In this document: piece after piece, positions 21,061 through 31,077 of the stretch
Layout of the letters: each line of letters opens with the position of its first letter
How positions within the stretch are numbered: position 1 is the stretch's first letter
Assembly (NCBI GenBank): GCA_028288765.1
Contig: JAQGHQ010000061.1
Span: 1-47,164 of the forward strand
Direction: 5' to 3'
Length of the DNA: 47,164 nt
From: Gemmataceae bacterium
Lineage (GTDB): Bacteria; Planctomycetota; Planctomycetia; Gemmatales; Gemmataceae
Made by a program: the position numbers and the translations under genes
The notes under the pieces: generated by a model
Database searches by the model: none
Seen by the model: the letters and a program-made list of their open reading frames with translations, nothing else
Told to the model about the DNA's origin: nothing

Positions 21061-23760
21061 TCACCCGACGTTCACGCCGCCGTTGAACGCCGGGAACGGG
21101 TCGAACTGCAGGTCCGGACTCGGCGGCGCGCCCGAGATCAAGTGCTTCCCGAGGTACGCGGTCACCACCGGGGTCGCCCCGCCGCCGGTGATCACGTCCG
21201 CGAGCCCGTCCCCGTCCAGGTCGGCGGCGGCGACCGGTACCCCGTCCCGGCGGGCCGGGTCGCCCGCGAAGAAGTCGTTGATCGACGCCAGGACACCCTG
21301 AACGAGTTGCCGGCCGGAGAGGATCTGCACCCGCGGCCCGCCGCCGGGCCCCGCCCCGACGATCAGGTCGGCGAACCCGTCCCCGTTCACGTCCCCGGCG
21401 GCCACGTACACCCCGTTCCGCAGCGAGGTGTCGAACACGAAGAAGTCGTTCATCAGCTTGCGGGTGAACGTCCCGCCGGAGAGGGACGTCCCGTCGAATA
21501 TGGCCACCCGCGGCCCGCCCCCGGCCCCGGCCGCCACGATCAGGTCGTTGGTCCCGTCGTTATTCAGGTCGCCGACCGCGGTCCGCACCCCGCCCCGGAA
21601 GTTCGGGTCGGCGATCCCGAAGAAGTTGGCGACCACCGCGAAATCCCCGCCCCGGTACACCGTCACCCGCGGCCCGCCGCCGACGTCCGGGGAGACGACC
21701 AGGTCCGGCTTCCCGTCGCCGGTCAGGTCTCCCACGGAGACGAACAGCCCGCCGGTGAAGTTCGGGAACGGGTTGAACTGGGTGATGAGCTTGCCGGTCG
21801 CCCCGTCGAACACGGACACCGTGTCGAGCACGCCGGCCCCGGTGGCCGCGATCAGGTCCGCGACCCCGTCGCCGTTCACGTCGGCGGAGGCCACCCGGAT
21901 GCCCCCCGGGACGGCGGTCGCGAACGGGGTCACGGTCAGCTTGACCTGCCCCGCCGGGGTGTACAGCTGGGCCGTGTCCGGGCCGATCGCCTGGGCGCTC
22001 GATCCGGTCCCATTGAGCAGCGGGCCGGACCCGGTCGCCGCGGCGGCCGACAGGCCGGGCCCGACCGCGATCATCGCGCCCGCCGGCGGGGGCGGCGGGG
22101 GCGGGGGCGGCGGGGGCGGGGGCGGCGGGAGAACGATCAGCGGCGGGAGCGGGGCCTGGGGCACCAGGCTCGGGTCGCCCGCCTGGAGTTCGGCCGCCCC
22201 GATGTCGGCCGCCCCGCCGACCACCCGCGGCAGCCCCCGCTGGTCGGTCGTGAGCCGGGTCGCGTTCGGGAATCCGGCCGCGTCGATCACCGGGCTGCCG
22301 GCCGTGGGCAGCCGGGTCGGGGTCGGCCCGCCGTAGTTCCCGAGCCTGGACAGTTTCGGGTCCAGTTCGTGCCCGGGGGTGCCGACCAGGTCGCTGGGGA
22401 GCCGCGGGAACGACACCGGGGCGACGCCCAGCAGGTTGAACCCGTCGTTCCGGACCTGGCCGGTCTTGAGGTCCACGTTCGGGCTGAGCGGGTCGGTCAC
22501 CCGGTTCCCGGCCACCACGCTGGCGTAGATGGTCACGATGTTCTTGTCGGCGGCCACCCCGGCCACGTCGCCGGCGGTCGACCGGTTGTTCGTCACCGTC
22601 GCGAACGACAGCACCACCTGGCCGACCGGGGCCTCGACGGCCGGCCCCGCGCCGGAGTTCCCGTCGACCGTCGTGTTGAGCAGCTCGACCGCCCGGCCGA
22701 CCGCCTGCCCGAGCACCGCCCCGCCCGCGGACGAAGTGTTCTGGGTGACGGTGCTGGAAATCAGGGTGAGCATGTTCCCGGTGGCGGTCACCGCCGCCGG
22801 CCCGGTCCCGGTGGCCACGTTCCCTTTGAAAAGGGTGGCGGTGGCCCCGACGATCGACCCGCTCACCCCGCCGACCACCCCAGTGTTGTTGGTCACCTGG
22901 ACGGTCTGGAACTCGTAGTCGATCGCGTCCCCGTCGGTCGCCCCGCCCCCGCCGATCGACACGTTCTGGTCGAGGGTGGCGTTCGTGAACGTGACGGTGG
23001 AGTAGATCACCGGGACGGTGTCCGGCTGGAACAGGGAGACCGCCCCGCCCTTCCCGCCGACGTAGTTCGCCAGGAACGACGCGGTGGTGAACGAGGTGTT
23101 CCCGAAGAACTTCAGCCGGTTGTTGATCCCGACCGCCCCGCCGCTGTCGGTCGAGGTGTTGTTGAGGAACAAGACGTTGGTCGCGACCAAGTCGGCGTTG
23201 TCCAGCCGGATCGCGCCGCCGTCGAGGACCGGGAACTTCGTCGGGTCGGTCAGGTTCGCGTAGCTGTAGTCGAACGTGTTCCCGTTGTGGAACGCCATGT
23301 TGTTGACGACCAGGGTGGGGCCGACGGCCGACTGGCCGACCGGGACCTTCAACGGGTCCACCTGCCCGACCGCCCGCAGGAACCGGAACGACGGCGCCCC
23401 GTTCGGGCGGTCGAACGTGGACCCGTTCCCCTGGATCGTCACGACCTTTCCGACCCCGTTGACGAGCTTGTCGATGACCGGCAGGGCGGTGCCGCCGTCG
23501 AAGGTCCCGGCGTCCGCCGCGGGAGCCACGGAGTTGAACTCGTAGGTCTTGTTCGTCTGGAGGACGATCGTGTCAGACACGTTGGCGTCCGCGTTCGCCG
23601 CCTCGAACAAGGCGATCAGCTCGGCCACCGCCGCTGCGTTCGCGGCCGGACTGGGACTCGGGTCGATCGTGGCGGTATAAACGGCGGGTACGGTCCGGTC
23701 TTCCAACAGGAGAGGACCAGTCAAATGCCGGGGACGGGAGCGAGAGGGCACGGGCATCAT
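21061..23760 (-). CDS. Large secreted beta-helix plus FG-GAP repeat protein
   Basis: An 899-residue surface or extracellular protein. The N-terminus SRPRHLTGPLLLEDRTVPA is a motif common at the start of giant planctomycete extracellular proteins. Residues ~50-510 are rich in N/T/V/G with right-handed beta-helix character (VTNNTGVVGGVSGSIVGATA, VLFLNNTSTDSGGAVGINN). A 15-Pro run follows near residue 550. The C-terminal third has five FG-GAP/VCBS-type calcium-binding repeats: DVNGDGVADLI, DLTGDGKPDLV, DLNNDGTNDLI, DVNGDGFADLI, DLDGDGLADVI. The function is probably adhesion or carbohydrate interaction. No strong ribosome site; a second ATG follows immediately (23757). Confidence 0.85.
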   Translation of the reverse strand: MMPVPSRSRPRHLTGPLLLEDRTVPAVYTATIDPSPSPAANAAAVAELIALFEAANADANVSDTIVLQTNKTYEFNSVAPAADAGTFDGGTALPVIDKLVNGVGKVVTIQGNGSTFDRPNGAPSFRFLRAVGQVDPLKVPVGQSAVGPTLVVNNMAFHNGNTFDYSYANLTDPTKFPVLDGGAIRLDNADLVATNVLFLNNTSTDSGGAVGINNRLKFFGNTSFTTASFLANYVGGKGGAVSLFQPDTVPVIYSTVTFTNATLDQNVSIGGGGATDGDAIDYEFQTVQVTNNTGVVGGVSGSIVGATATLFKGNVATGTGPAAVTATGNMLTLISSTVTQNTSSAGGAVLGQAVGRAVELLNTTVDGNSGAGPAVEAPVGQVVLSFATVTNNRSTAGDVAGVAADKNIVTIYASVVAGNRVTDPLSPNVDLKTGQVRNDGFNLLGVAPVSFPRLPSDLVGTPGHELDPKLSRLGNYGGPTPTRLPTAGSPVIDAAGFPNATRLTTDQRGLPRVVGGAADIGAAELQAGDPSLVPQAPLPPLIVLPPPPPPPPPPPPPPPAGAMIAVGPGLSAAAATGSGPLLNGTGSSAQAIGPDTAQLYTPAGQVKLTVTPFATAVPGGIRVASADVNGDGVADLIAATGAGVLDTVSVFDGATGKLITQFNPFPNFTGGLFVSVGDLTGDGKPDLVVSPDVGGGPRVTVYRGGDFAVVANFFGIADPNFRGGVRTAVGDLNNDGTNDLIVAAGAGGGPRVAIFDGTSLSGGTFTRKLMNDFFVFDTSLRNGVYVAAGDVNGDGFADLIVGAGPGGGPRVQILSGRQLVQGVLASINDFFAGDPARRDGVPVAAADLDGDGLADVITGGGATPVVTAYLGKHLISGAPPSPDLQFDPFPAFNGGVNVG

Positions 23761-24336
23761 GTACTCGGGGCCAGAGGGTAAAGATCACCGCCGACAAAGA
23801 CACTACTACGGGATTTACGCCGAGTCTAGAACTATCCGAATTACCCAGATAGCCAGAATTGCCTCTGCCGAGCAAATTATCGGTCTCCCCCCTTCATCGA
23901 TCGTTCGTCCGGTGCCGCCCCGGACGTCAGGGCACGAACGGCAAACCCTGTAGCGGCAAGGATTCCACACCCCCCGGGCCCGGACCTCGTCCGCATCTTC
24001 GCCTCTCGAACACTCGCACTAACAGGCTAACATTGAGGATGGGCATTATCTTCTCAAAAACTTGATATTAATGGCCGTGTAAAGATTTAAGCTATTTCTG
24101 TTTTCGCTCTCCAAGACCCTCGGGTATGAGCCGAGTCCGGCGGGGTGAGGCAGTTCGGGCCCGGTCCAAACGCCGACCGGGTGGGTGGTGTGGAACGCGC
24201 GGCGGAATGGTTCAAGTCGGCCGGCCCGCCAACCGAAGTCGCGCAAGACCTGCCGCGAATGCCGTTTTGCTGTTGTGGAACTGCTGAAACCAACCCGCCG
24301 GCCCCACAAAACGGCCACCACCACGGAGATCAGGTC
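23761..24336. other. Low-GC intergenic region between divergent surface-protein genes
   Basis: About 575 nt with AT-rich tracts at 23795-23885 and 24030-24110, contrasting with ~68% GC coding flanks. It likely holds promoters for both secreted-protein genes. Small open frames here have no coding character. Confidence 0.4.
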
Positions 24337-24657
24337 ATGAAACTCGGACTGCTCGGCGTTGCCGCTGCCACTTTCCTCGCCGCAGGTGCGGATACCGCGT
24401 CCGCCCAACCGATCGTCGTCACAGCCCCCTATTCCGGTCCGGTTTACGTCGCTCCCTCGTACCCGGCATACTCGCCCGGGGTGTTCATCGGCGGGACGAT
24501 CGTCACCCCCGGCCTGGGCATCGGCGGGGTGTACGCCCCCGGTGGGTACGGGGTCCTGTCGGGGTATCGGTACGGCGGGTACTACGGTGGGTACTACGGC
24601 GGATACCGGGGGTACGGGGCGCCTTACCATCATCACCACCACCACGACCGGTGGTGA
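24337..24657 (+). CDS. Small secreted Gly/Tyr-rich protein ending in six His
   Basis: A 106-residue exported protein. Signal peptide 1-25 (GLLGVAAATFLAAGADTASA). The body is Pro/Val/Tyr-rich (YVAPSYPAYSPGVFIGG) and then Gly-Tyr repeats (YGGYYGGYYGGYRGYG), ending in HHHHHHDRW. Composition resembles planctomycete and proteobacterial Gly/Tyr-rich envelope peptides. The natural hexahistidine might bind metal; this is speculation. GGAG precedes the ATG and a strong terminator follows. An in-frame extension to 24145 lacks a signal sequence at its start and is not favoured. Confidence 0.75.
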   Translation: MKLGLLGVAAATFLAAGADTASAQPIVVTAPYSGPVYVAPSYPAYSPGVFIGGTIVTPGLGIGGVYAPGGYGVLSGYRYGGYYGGYYGGYRGYGAPYHHHHHHDRW

Positions 24658-24677
24658 AGTCTGGGGGACGATTACCT

Positions 24678-24719
24678 CGCGAGGAGCCCGGTTTCTTCAG
24701 TGAAACCGGGCTCCTCGCG
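24678..24719 (+). terminator. Strong terminator hairpin
   Basis: An 18-bp perfect stem (CGCGAGGAGCCCGGTTTC and its complement) with a 6-nt TTCAGT loop, 21 nt after the stop of the Gly/Tyr-rich protein gene, followed by a short TTCT. Confidence 0.75.
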
Positions 24720-24912
24720 TTCTCCCCGGGCTCCGGCTCCGACGGTTCGCCTCCCGCCGCCGAGGCGCCGGCCCGCGGGATTTGGAGCCCCTGTTCGGTT
24801 TCGTGGGATTGTCTGGGGGTGTTTCGAAGCCCGGACGGTAGAGTAGTCCGCGCGTGGGGCGAGCGAACTCCTCTACCGACCGGTCGATCTCTCCCAACGA
24901 AAGGAAGCTCTC

Positions 24913-26499
24913 GTGCGCTACACCACCGTTGCCGCCGTCGGCCTCGCCATGTTCGTCCACGCGGCCCCCGCCCGGGCCGCCGATGAAACTCCGGCGAAAA
25001 GCAAGATCGTCGCCGTGGACCTGTTCAAGAACGGACTGGCGGTCGTCCGCCGGGAGGCGACCCTGGGCAAACCCGGCGTGTACGTCCTCGACGACGTGCC
25101 CGAGCCCGTCCACGGGACCTACTGGGTCGAGAGCACCGGGTCGGTCGAGACCGTGGTGAAGATGCGCGAAGTGGAAGTGCCGGCGGCCGAAGCGCCCCCC
25201 GGGAACCTCCAGGACGACCTCGCGGGCAAAAAGGTGACGGTGCATTTCAAAGGCGACCGCAAGGCCCCGGTCGTCGGGACGGTGATGAAGCTCAAGCCCG
25301 CGAAGGCCGCCGACGCCCTCGCGGGACCGGCCCGGTTCCTGGTCCTGCAGACGCCCAGGGGGCGGATCTACGTGGAAGCCTCGGAGGTCGCCGCCGTCGA
25401 GGCCGAGACCGCGGGCGACACGGTCACCCGCACCCGGCCCCGGCTCCTGCTCACCCTCGGGGCCACCGAAAAAGCCGAGACGAAGGTCACCATCCGCTAC
25501 CTGACCCGCGGGCTGGCCTGGGCGGCCAGCTACAAGATCGACATCTCCGACCCCAAGACGCTCGCCCTGGAACAGCACGCGGTCGTGCGCAACGAGCTGG
25601 CCGACCTCGACGGGGCCGAGGTCCGGCTAATCTCGGGGTACCCGAGCGTGGCGTTCGCGCATGTCCGGTCGCCGCTGTCGCCGAAGACGAGCTGGGCGGC
25701 GTTCTTCCAGGAGCTGAACCGCGGGGAAGCGTGGGACAGCGTGGTGGCCAGCAACTCGGTCGTGACCCAACAGGTCGTCGGGAACCCCCGGGCCCCGGGC
25801 TTCGACCTCGGCCTGGGGGCCATCCCCGCGGGCGAGGGGGTGGATCTGCACTATCAGTCGATCGGCAAACGGACCCTGGCGGAGGGCGAATCCCTGGCCC
25901 TGACCGTGGCGAAGGGCACGACGGACTACGAGCGGGTCGTCGAATGGCTGGTGCCCGACACCCGGAACGAGTCCGGCCAGTACGACGGGCGGGGCCGGGG
26001 GGACGACGGGGACGACGCCTGGGACGCCCTGAAGTTCAAGAACCCGCTCTCCTACCCGATGACGACCGGCCCGGCCGTCGTGACCGCGGGCGGGGCGTTC
26101 AACGGCCAGCGGACGAGTTACTGGGTGAACTCCGGGGAAGAAACAATGCTCCGGGTGGGCAAGGCCCTGAGCGTCCGGACCCGGGCGGTGGAGCACGAGC
26201 AGCAGCCCAAGGACGGCTCCGGGCGGGACCCGATCTGGGTCGGCGGGCGGCAGTTCCGCAAGAGTACGGTGGAGGGCGAACTGGCGGTGAGCAACCACCG
26301 GAAGGAGCCCGTTCAGCTCGTGATCCGCCGCCGGTTTTCCGGCGACCTGGTCCAGGCCGAGGGGTCCCCAAAGACGTCGCTGCGGGAGGAAGGAGTGTAC
26401 TCGATCAACCGCCGCAACGAGCTGATGTGGAACCTACCGCTCAAGGCGGGCGAGGAGCGGAAGATGAAGTACAGCTATACGGTCCTGGTACCGTTCTGA
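24913..26499 (+). CDS. DUF4139-type secreted protein
   Basis: A 528-residue exported protein starting at GTG with AAAGGA 7 nt upstream. Signal peptide 1-23 (AAVGLAMFVHAAPARA). IVAVDLFKNGLAVVRREATL and YVLDDVPEPVHGTYWVES form an N-terminal beta module; VTIRYLTRGLAWAASYKIDI and HAVVRNELADLDGAEVRLIS match the DUF4139/mucoidy-inhibitor-type middle. The end ([34 protein letters not shown]) fits the same family. Function unknown. Its last 59 nt overlap the 3' end of the convergent kinase gene. Confidence 0.82.
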   Translation: MRYTTVAAVGLAMFVHAAPARAADETPAKSKIVAVDLFKNGLAVVRREATLGKPGVYVLDDVPEPVHGTYWVESTGSVETVVKMREVEVPAAEAPPGNLQDDLAGKKVTVHFKGDRKAPVVGTVMKLKPAKAADALAGPARFLVLQTPRGRIYVEASEVAAVEAETAGDTVTRTRPRLLLTLGATEKAETKVTIRYLTRGLAWAASYKIDISDPKTLALEQHAVVRNELADLDGAEVRLISGYPSVAFAHVRSPLSPKTSWAAFFQELNRGEAWDSVVASNSVVTQQVVGNPRAPGFDLGLGAIPAGEGVDLHYQSIGKRTLAEGESLALTVAKGTTDYERVVEWLVPDTRNESGQYDGRGRGDDGDDAWDALKFKNPLSYPMTTGPAVVTAGGAFNGQRTSYWVNSGEETMLRVGKALSVRTRAVEHEQQPKDGSGRDPIWVGGRQFRKSTVEGELAVSNHRKEPVQLVIRRRFSGDLVQAEGSPKTSLREEGVYSINRRNELMWNLPLKAGEERKMKYSYTVLVPF

Positions 26500-28750
26500 G
26501 CGGCCCGTCGGGGGCGTCCAATACCTCCCGCACCTTCCCGGTCAGGACCGCAGGCGAGAAGGGTTTCTGGAGGAAGTGGACGTGGTCCTCCAGCACCCCG
26601 TGGCGGACCACCGCGTCGTCCGTGTACCCCGACAGGTAGAGGACCTTCAGCCCGGGGCGGGAAGCGACCAGCTGCGCGGCGAGGTCGCGCCCCCCGAGCC
26701 CGGGCATCACCACGTCCGTGACGAGCACGTGAATCGGCCCGGGGTACGCCGCGGCCACCCGGCCGGCCGCGACCCCGTCAGCCGCTTCCAGCACCTCGTA
26801 CCCTGCTTGCCGGAGGACGAACCGGGCGAGGGCCCGGACGCCCTCCTCGTCCTCCGCCAGGAGCACGGTCTCGGTCCCCCGGGCGAGGGCCCGGACGCCG
26901 GACTGCCCGACCCCGGGCGCGGCCCGGTCCTCGGTCCGCGGCAGGTACACCTTGAACGTCGTCCCGACCCCGACCTCGCTGTACACCCCGAGGTGCCCGT
27001 CGGCCTGCTGGACGATGCCGTGGGCGGTGGCCCGGCCGAGCCCGGTCCCCTTGCCCGGCCCCTTGGTCGTGAAGAACGGCTCGAAGATGTGCGGGAGGAC
27101 GTCCGGCGGGATGCCGGCCCCGGTGTCGCCGACGGCGAACAGGACGTACCGCCCCGGCCGCACCCCCGTGTGGGCCCCGGCATCCTCTTCGTCCAGGTCG
27201 ACGTCCCGGGTCTCGATGGTCAGCTGGCCGCCCGTCGGCATCGCGTCCCGGGCGTTCACCGCCAGGTTCAGGAGGACCTGTTCCAGGTGGCCGGGGTCCA
27301 CCCGGACCCGGCCCACGCCCGGTTGGAGCCGGACGGCCAGGTCGACGTCCTCCCCGATCAGCCGGCGGAGCATCCGCTCCACGTCCCGGACGAGGGCGTT
27401 CGGGTCGAGTACCCGGGGAGACAGGATGGCCCTCCGGCTGAACGCCAGGAGCTGGCGGGTCAGCCCGGCCGCCCGCTCCCCCGCCCGCCGCATCTCGGCC
27501 ACCAGATCCCGGGCCGGGTGATCGGGCGGGAGGGAGTCCGCCGCGATGTCCGCGTACCCGGTGATGACGGTGAGCAGGTTGTTGAAGTCGTGGGCCACCC
27601 CGCCCGCCAGCTGCCCGACCGCCTCCATCTTCTGGGCCTGCCGGAGCTGGTCTTCCAGCCGCCGCCGGGCGGTCACGTCGGCCAGGATGCCGACGAAGTG
27701 CGTGACCCGCCCCTCCCCGTCCTGGACCGGGGTGACCGAGAGCTGATTCCAGAACGGGGACCCGTCCTTCCGAAAATTCAGGATCTCGACCTCACACGCC
27801 CGCCCGCCGTCGATCGCCCGCCGGAGCAGGGCGACGGCCTCCGGGTCGGTGTCTTTCCCTTGCAGGAAGCGACAGTTCCGCCCGATCACCTCGGCGGCGG
27901 TGTACCCGGTCAACCGTTCGAACCCGGGGTTCGCGTACACGACGGGGTTGTCAAACCGGGCCGGGTCGGTGATGAGGATGCCCTGGGACACCGCCCGCAT
28001 GGCCCGGTCCCGCAGCCGGATCTCCTCTTCCGCCCGGCGGCGGGCGGTGACGTCGCGGAAGCAGAGGGCCAGGCCGTCTTCCGTGGGGGAGGCCCGGACG
28101 TCGAACCACGCCCCGAGGGACGGGTAGTAGTCTTCCACCTCGACCGGCACCCGTTCACCCACCGCCCGGCGGAACGCCCTGCCCGAGGCGGAGTCGTTCG
28201 CCTCCGGGAACACCTCCCAGATGGTCTTCCCGAGGAGCTCGTCCCGGGGGTGGCGGAGGGCCCGCTCGGCGGACGGGTTGGCGTACACGTACCGCCAGTC
28301 CGGGGCGAGGACGACCAGGCAGTCGGTCGCCGTCTCCAGCACCGCGACCGCCCGCCGGCCCGCTTCCTCGGCCCGCCGGACGCGGAGCAGGGCCCTCAGC
28401 TGGGCGACCAGGACGTCCGGGTCGGCGGGCTTCGTCAGGTATGCGTCGGCCCCGCCTTCCAACCCGGCCACCCGGTCGCCCGACCCGACCGCCAGCCCGG
28501 ACAGCATCAGGACCGGGGTGTGGGCGGTGACCGGGTCCGCCTTGAGCCGGCGGCACACCTCGTACCCGCTCTGGTCGGGGAGGACGACGTCGAGGACGAC
28601 GAGGTCCGGGCGGTCGGCGGCCAGCCGGAGGGCGTCCCGCCCGGTCGAGGCTTCGCGGACCCGGAATCCCTCGTGCTGGAGGATCCAGGTCAGGGACGTC
28701 CGGGCGGTTTCGTCGTCGTCGACGTTCAGGACTGTGGGGCGGGCATTCAT
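26441..28750 (-). CDS. LOV-domain hybrid histidine kinase (REC-PAS-LOV-HisKA-HATPase-REC)
   Basis: A 769-residue cytosolic sensor. Receiver 1 at ~5-122 (VDDDE, phosphoacceptor Asp54, Lys107). PAS at ~135-240. LOV-type PAS at ~250-360 with photoadduct motif GRNCRFLQG (Cys293) and [20 protein letters not shown]. HisKA with His387 ([11 protein letters not shown]). HATPase with [20 protein letters not shown] and [13 protein letters not shown]. Receiver 2 at ~628-745 (Asp679, Lys729). It should bind flavin and respond to blue light, signalling through phosphotransfer. Leu356 (codon CTG) stands where LOV domains normally have Gln (FVGIQ). AGGAG lies upstream of the ATG. The C-terminal ~19 residues are antisense to the convergent gene. 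Confidence 0.9.
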   Translation of the reverse strand: MNARPTVLNVDDDETARTSLTWILQHEGFRVREASTGRDALRLAADRPDLVVLDVVLPDQSGYEVCRRLKADPVTAHTPVLMLSGLAVGSGDRVAGLEGGADAYLTKPADPDVLVAQLRALLRVRRAEEAGRRAVAVLETATDCLVVLAPDWRYVYANPSAERALRHPRDELLGKTIWEVFPEANDSASGRAFRRAVGERVPVEVEDYYPSLGAWFDVRASPTEDGLALCFRDVTARRRAEEEIRLRDRAMRAVSQGILITDPARFDNPVVYANPGFERLTGYTAAEVIGRNCRFLQGKDTDPEAVALLRRAIDGGRACEVEILNFRKDGSPFWNQLSVTPVQDGEGRVTHFVGILADVTARRRLEDQLRQAQKMEAVGQLAGGVAHDFNNLLTVITGYADIAADSLPPDHPARDLVAEMRRAGERAAGLTRQLLAFSRRAILSPRVLDPNALVRDVERMLRRLIGEDVDLAVRLQPGVGRVRVDPGHLEQVLLNLAVNARDAMPTGGQLTIETRDVDLDEEDAGAHTGVRPGRYVLFAVGDTGAGIPPDVLPHIFEPFFTTKGPGKGTGLGRATAHGIVQQADGHLGVYSEVGVGTTFKVYLPRTEDRAAPGVGQSGVRALARGTETVLLAEDEEGVRALARFVLRQAGYEVLEAADGVAAGRVAAAYPGPIHVLVTDVVMPGLGGRDLAAQLVASRPGLKVLYLSGYTDDAVVRHGVLEDHVHFLQKPFSPAVLTGKVREVLDAPDGPLRTVPGPYSCTSSSAPRPP

Positions 28751-29053
28751 AGCCGCTCCTGTCCCGCCGGGCCGGCCAGTGGGTCCGCGGGGCGGCGCGT
28801 CACAGGGAGGCAAATCAGCCGACGGTGATATCCGATTAAAGGGTATGGAGAGAGATTATAGACAACGCGGGCGATGAGTGAAGATGGCTAGCAAGTCACG
28901 AGGCGCGGTTCATTTTCAAACGAATTATCAATTCATAGCGGACCCGGGACCGGACCCGGGCATTCTCCCGGGATCCCCCGTCGGCCCGTTGACACCCCGC
29001 GGGCGGGCCGAACAATGGGAGCCTGACCCCGCCCGCCACCCCCCGAGGTCCTC
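28751..29053. other. Divergent intergenic region
   Basis: About 300 nt between the LOV kinase and the CocE-like gene. It contains AT-rich segments at 28830-28870 and 28910-28940 and a CCCGGG-rich inverted repeat near 28943-28978. It holds the promoter listed at 28989; no gene is visible. Confidence 0.45.
28989..29016 (+). promoter_or_regulatory. Promoter of the CocE-like hydrolase gene
   Basis: Consensus -35 TTGACA (28989-28994), 16-nt spacer, AACAAT (29011-29016), 37 nt upstream of the ATG. Confidence 0.55.
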
Positions 29054-30907
29054 ATGCGACGAGCCATCCGGTTGTTCGCCCTGGTCGCCGGTCCGGCCCT
29101 CGCCGCCCCCGGCATCGGCCGGGCCCAGGACGCGGCCGACCCCGCCCCGCGGTTCGACCGCACCGAGGCCCTGGTCTCAATGCGGGACGGGGTGAAGCTG
29201 TACACCACGGTGTACGCGCCGAAGGAGACGAAGGGGCCGCTCCCGGTCATCCTCCTCCGCACCCCGTACGGGATCGACGGGCGGCCCGAACGGCTCTTCC
29301 GGAACTACCTCAAGGACCTCGCCCACGACGGGTACGTGTTCGCCTTTCAGGACGTCCGCGGGCGGTTCAAGTCCGAAGGGACGTTCGTGATGACCCGCCC
29401 GGCCCGCGACCCGGCCGACCCGAAGGCGGTGGACGAGGCGTCCGACACCCACGACACCATCGACTGGCTGCTCAAGACCGTGAAGGGGCACAACGGCCGG
29501 GTCGGGATGCTCGGGATCAGCTACCCCGGGTGGCTGACCGCGGTCGCCATGCTCGACCCGCACCCCGCGCTCAAGGCCGTCTCCCCGCAGGCGTCGCCGG
29601 CCGACATGTTCCTCGGCGACGACTTCCACCACAACGGGGCGTTCCGGCTCAGCTACGGGTTCGAGTACGTGGCGATGATGGAGACGGACAAGACCAACTT
29701 CAGCTTCCACTTCGACCGTCGGGACACGTACGAGTGGTACCTCAAGCTCGGCGGGCTGGCGAACGTGAACCGGAAGCACTTCCGCAACAAGCTGCCCACC
29801 TGGAACGACTTCGTCGCCCACCCAAACTACGACCCGTTCTGGAAGCGGCTGTCGCTGGAGCCCCGGCTGACCCGGGTCACGGTCCCCACGCTGAACGTGG
29901 CCGGGTGGTACGACCAGGAAGACTTCCGCGGCCCGCTGCGGATCTACGAGCTGTTGGAGAAGCGCGACGCGAACGACCGGAACTTCCTGGTGGTCGGGCC
30001 GTGGGACCACGGCGGCTGGGCGGCCGGAAAGGGCGACCGGCTCGGGCGGATCACGTTCGACTCCGACACCGGGGCGTACTTCCGGGCGAAGGTCCAGGCC
30101 CCGTTCTTCGCCCACTTCCTCAAGGACGAGGGTAAACCCCCGCCGGAGGCCCGCGTGTTCCAGACCGGATCGAACCGGTGGGAGTCCTACGACAGCTGGC
30201 CCCCGAAGGGGGCGGTCCGGCGGCCGCTGTACTTCCACCCCGGCGGGAAGCTGAGGGTCGACCCGCCGGCCGAGACGGACCGCCCGGCCGACGAGTACGT
30301 GTCCGACCCGGCGAACCCGGTCCCGTACCGCCCGCGGCCGGTCCGCCCGACCTACCCCGGACCGGAGTGGCCGGAGTGGATGGTGCAGGACCAGCGGTTC
30401 ACCCACGGCCGGCCGGACGTGCTGGCCTACGAGACCGACCCGCTGACCGAGGACGTGGTGGCGGCCGGGTCGATGACGGTGAAGCTCTTCGCCTCCACGT
30501 CCGGGACGGACTGCGACTGGGTGGCCCGGCTGATCGACGTGTACCCGGAGGATTACCCGGCGGACCCGGGGATGGGGGGGTATCAACGGCTGATCGCCGG
30601 GGAGCCGGTGCGGGCGCGGTTCCGCAAGAGCATGGAGAAGCCCGAGCCGGTGACCCCGGACCAGGTCGAGGAGTACACGATCGACCTGAACTGGGGGCAC
30701 CACCGGTTTCGGAAGGGGCACCGGGTGATGGTCCAGGTGAGCAGCACCTGGTTCCCGCTGATCGACCGGAACCCGCAGAAATACGTGCGAAACATCTTCG
30801 AGGCCGAGGACGCGGACTTCGAGAAGGCCCGGCAGCGGGTGTACCGGAGCCCGAAGTTCCCGTCGCACATCTCCCTGGAAACCATTCCGGCAGGGGCGGC
30901 GAAGTAG
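29054..30907 (+). CDS. Secreted CocE/NonD-type serine hydrolase
   Basis: A 617-residue exported alpha/beta hydrolase of the X-Pro dipeptidyl-peptidase/cocaine esterase/alpha-amino-acid ester hydrolase superfamily. Signal peptide 1-24 (RLFALVAGPALAAPGIGRAQ). RTEALVSMRDGVKLYTTVYA is the family start; the nucleophile is Ser156 in GMLGISYPGW, the acid probably Asp287 (AGWYDQED), and His319 in VVGPWDHGGW. The C-terminal ~370-617 is a jelly-roll lid (STSGTDCDWVARLIDVYPED, RKGHRVMVQVSSTWFPLIDR). Substrate is likely an ester or amide such as acyl-amino acid. Monocistronic with its own promoter. Confidence 0.9.
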   Translation: MRRAIRLFALVAGPALAAPGIGRAQDAADPAPRFDRTEALVSMRDGVKLYTTVYAPKETKGPLPVILLRTPYGIDGRPERLFRNYLKDLAHDGYVFAFQDVRGRFKSEGTFVMTRPARDPADPKAVDEASDTHDTIDWLLKTVKGHNGRVGMLGISYPGWLTAVAMLDPHPALKAVSPQASPADMFLGDDFHHNGAFRLSYGFEYVAMMETDKTNFSFHFDRRDTYEWYLKLGGLANVNRKHFRNKLPTWNDFVAHPNYDPFWKRLSLEPRLTRVTVPTLNVAGWYDQEDFRGPLRIYELLEKRDANDRNFLVVGPWDHGGWAAGKGDRLGRITFDSDTGAYFRAKVQAPFFAHFLKDEGKPPPEARVFQTGSNRWESYDSWPPKGAVRRPLYFHPGGKLRVDPPAETDRPADEYVSDPANPVPYRPRPVRPTYPGPEWPEWMVQDQRFTHGRPDVLAYETDPLTEDVVAAGSMTVKLFASTSGTDCDWVARLIDVYPEDYPADPGMGGYQRLIAGEPVRARFRKSMEKPEPVTPDQVEEYTIDLNWGHHRFRKGHRVMVQVSSTWFPLIDRNPQKYVRNIFEAEDADFEKARQRVYRSPKFPSHISLETIPAGAAK

Positions 30908-31077
30908 GGCCGGGCCGGCGGGCAGCGTTGGCACGTTCTCGGGGGGCACACGCCGCGTGCCGTCGCCGCCGGAGCCCGGCAGGACGATCGACACAGCTGA
31001 TCCGGCCGGGTATGGTCACCTGTCAGGGCGGACGACGCCCGGCCGTCCCCCGACCACCCGAACGGACCCACCTCGCC

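Noticed and set aside
21142..23781. 879-residue open frame on the plus strand
   Set aside because: It is antisense to the FG-GAP/beta-helix gene, composed of Arg/Gly/Pro/His-rich translation typical of GC-rich shadows, with no recognised domain.
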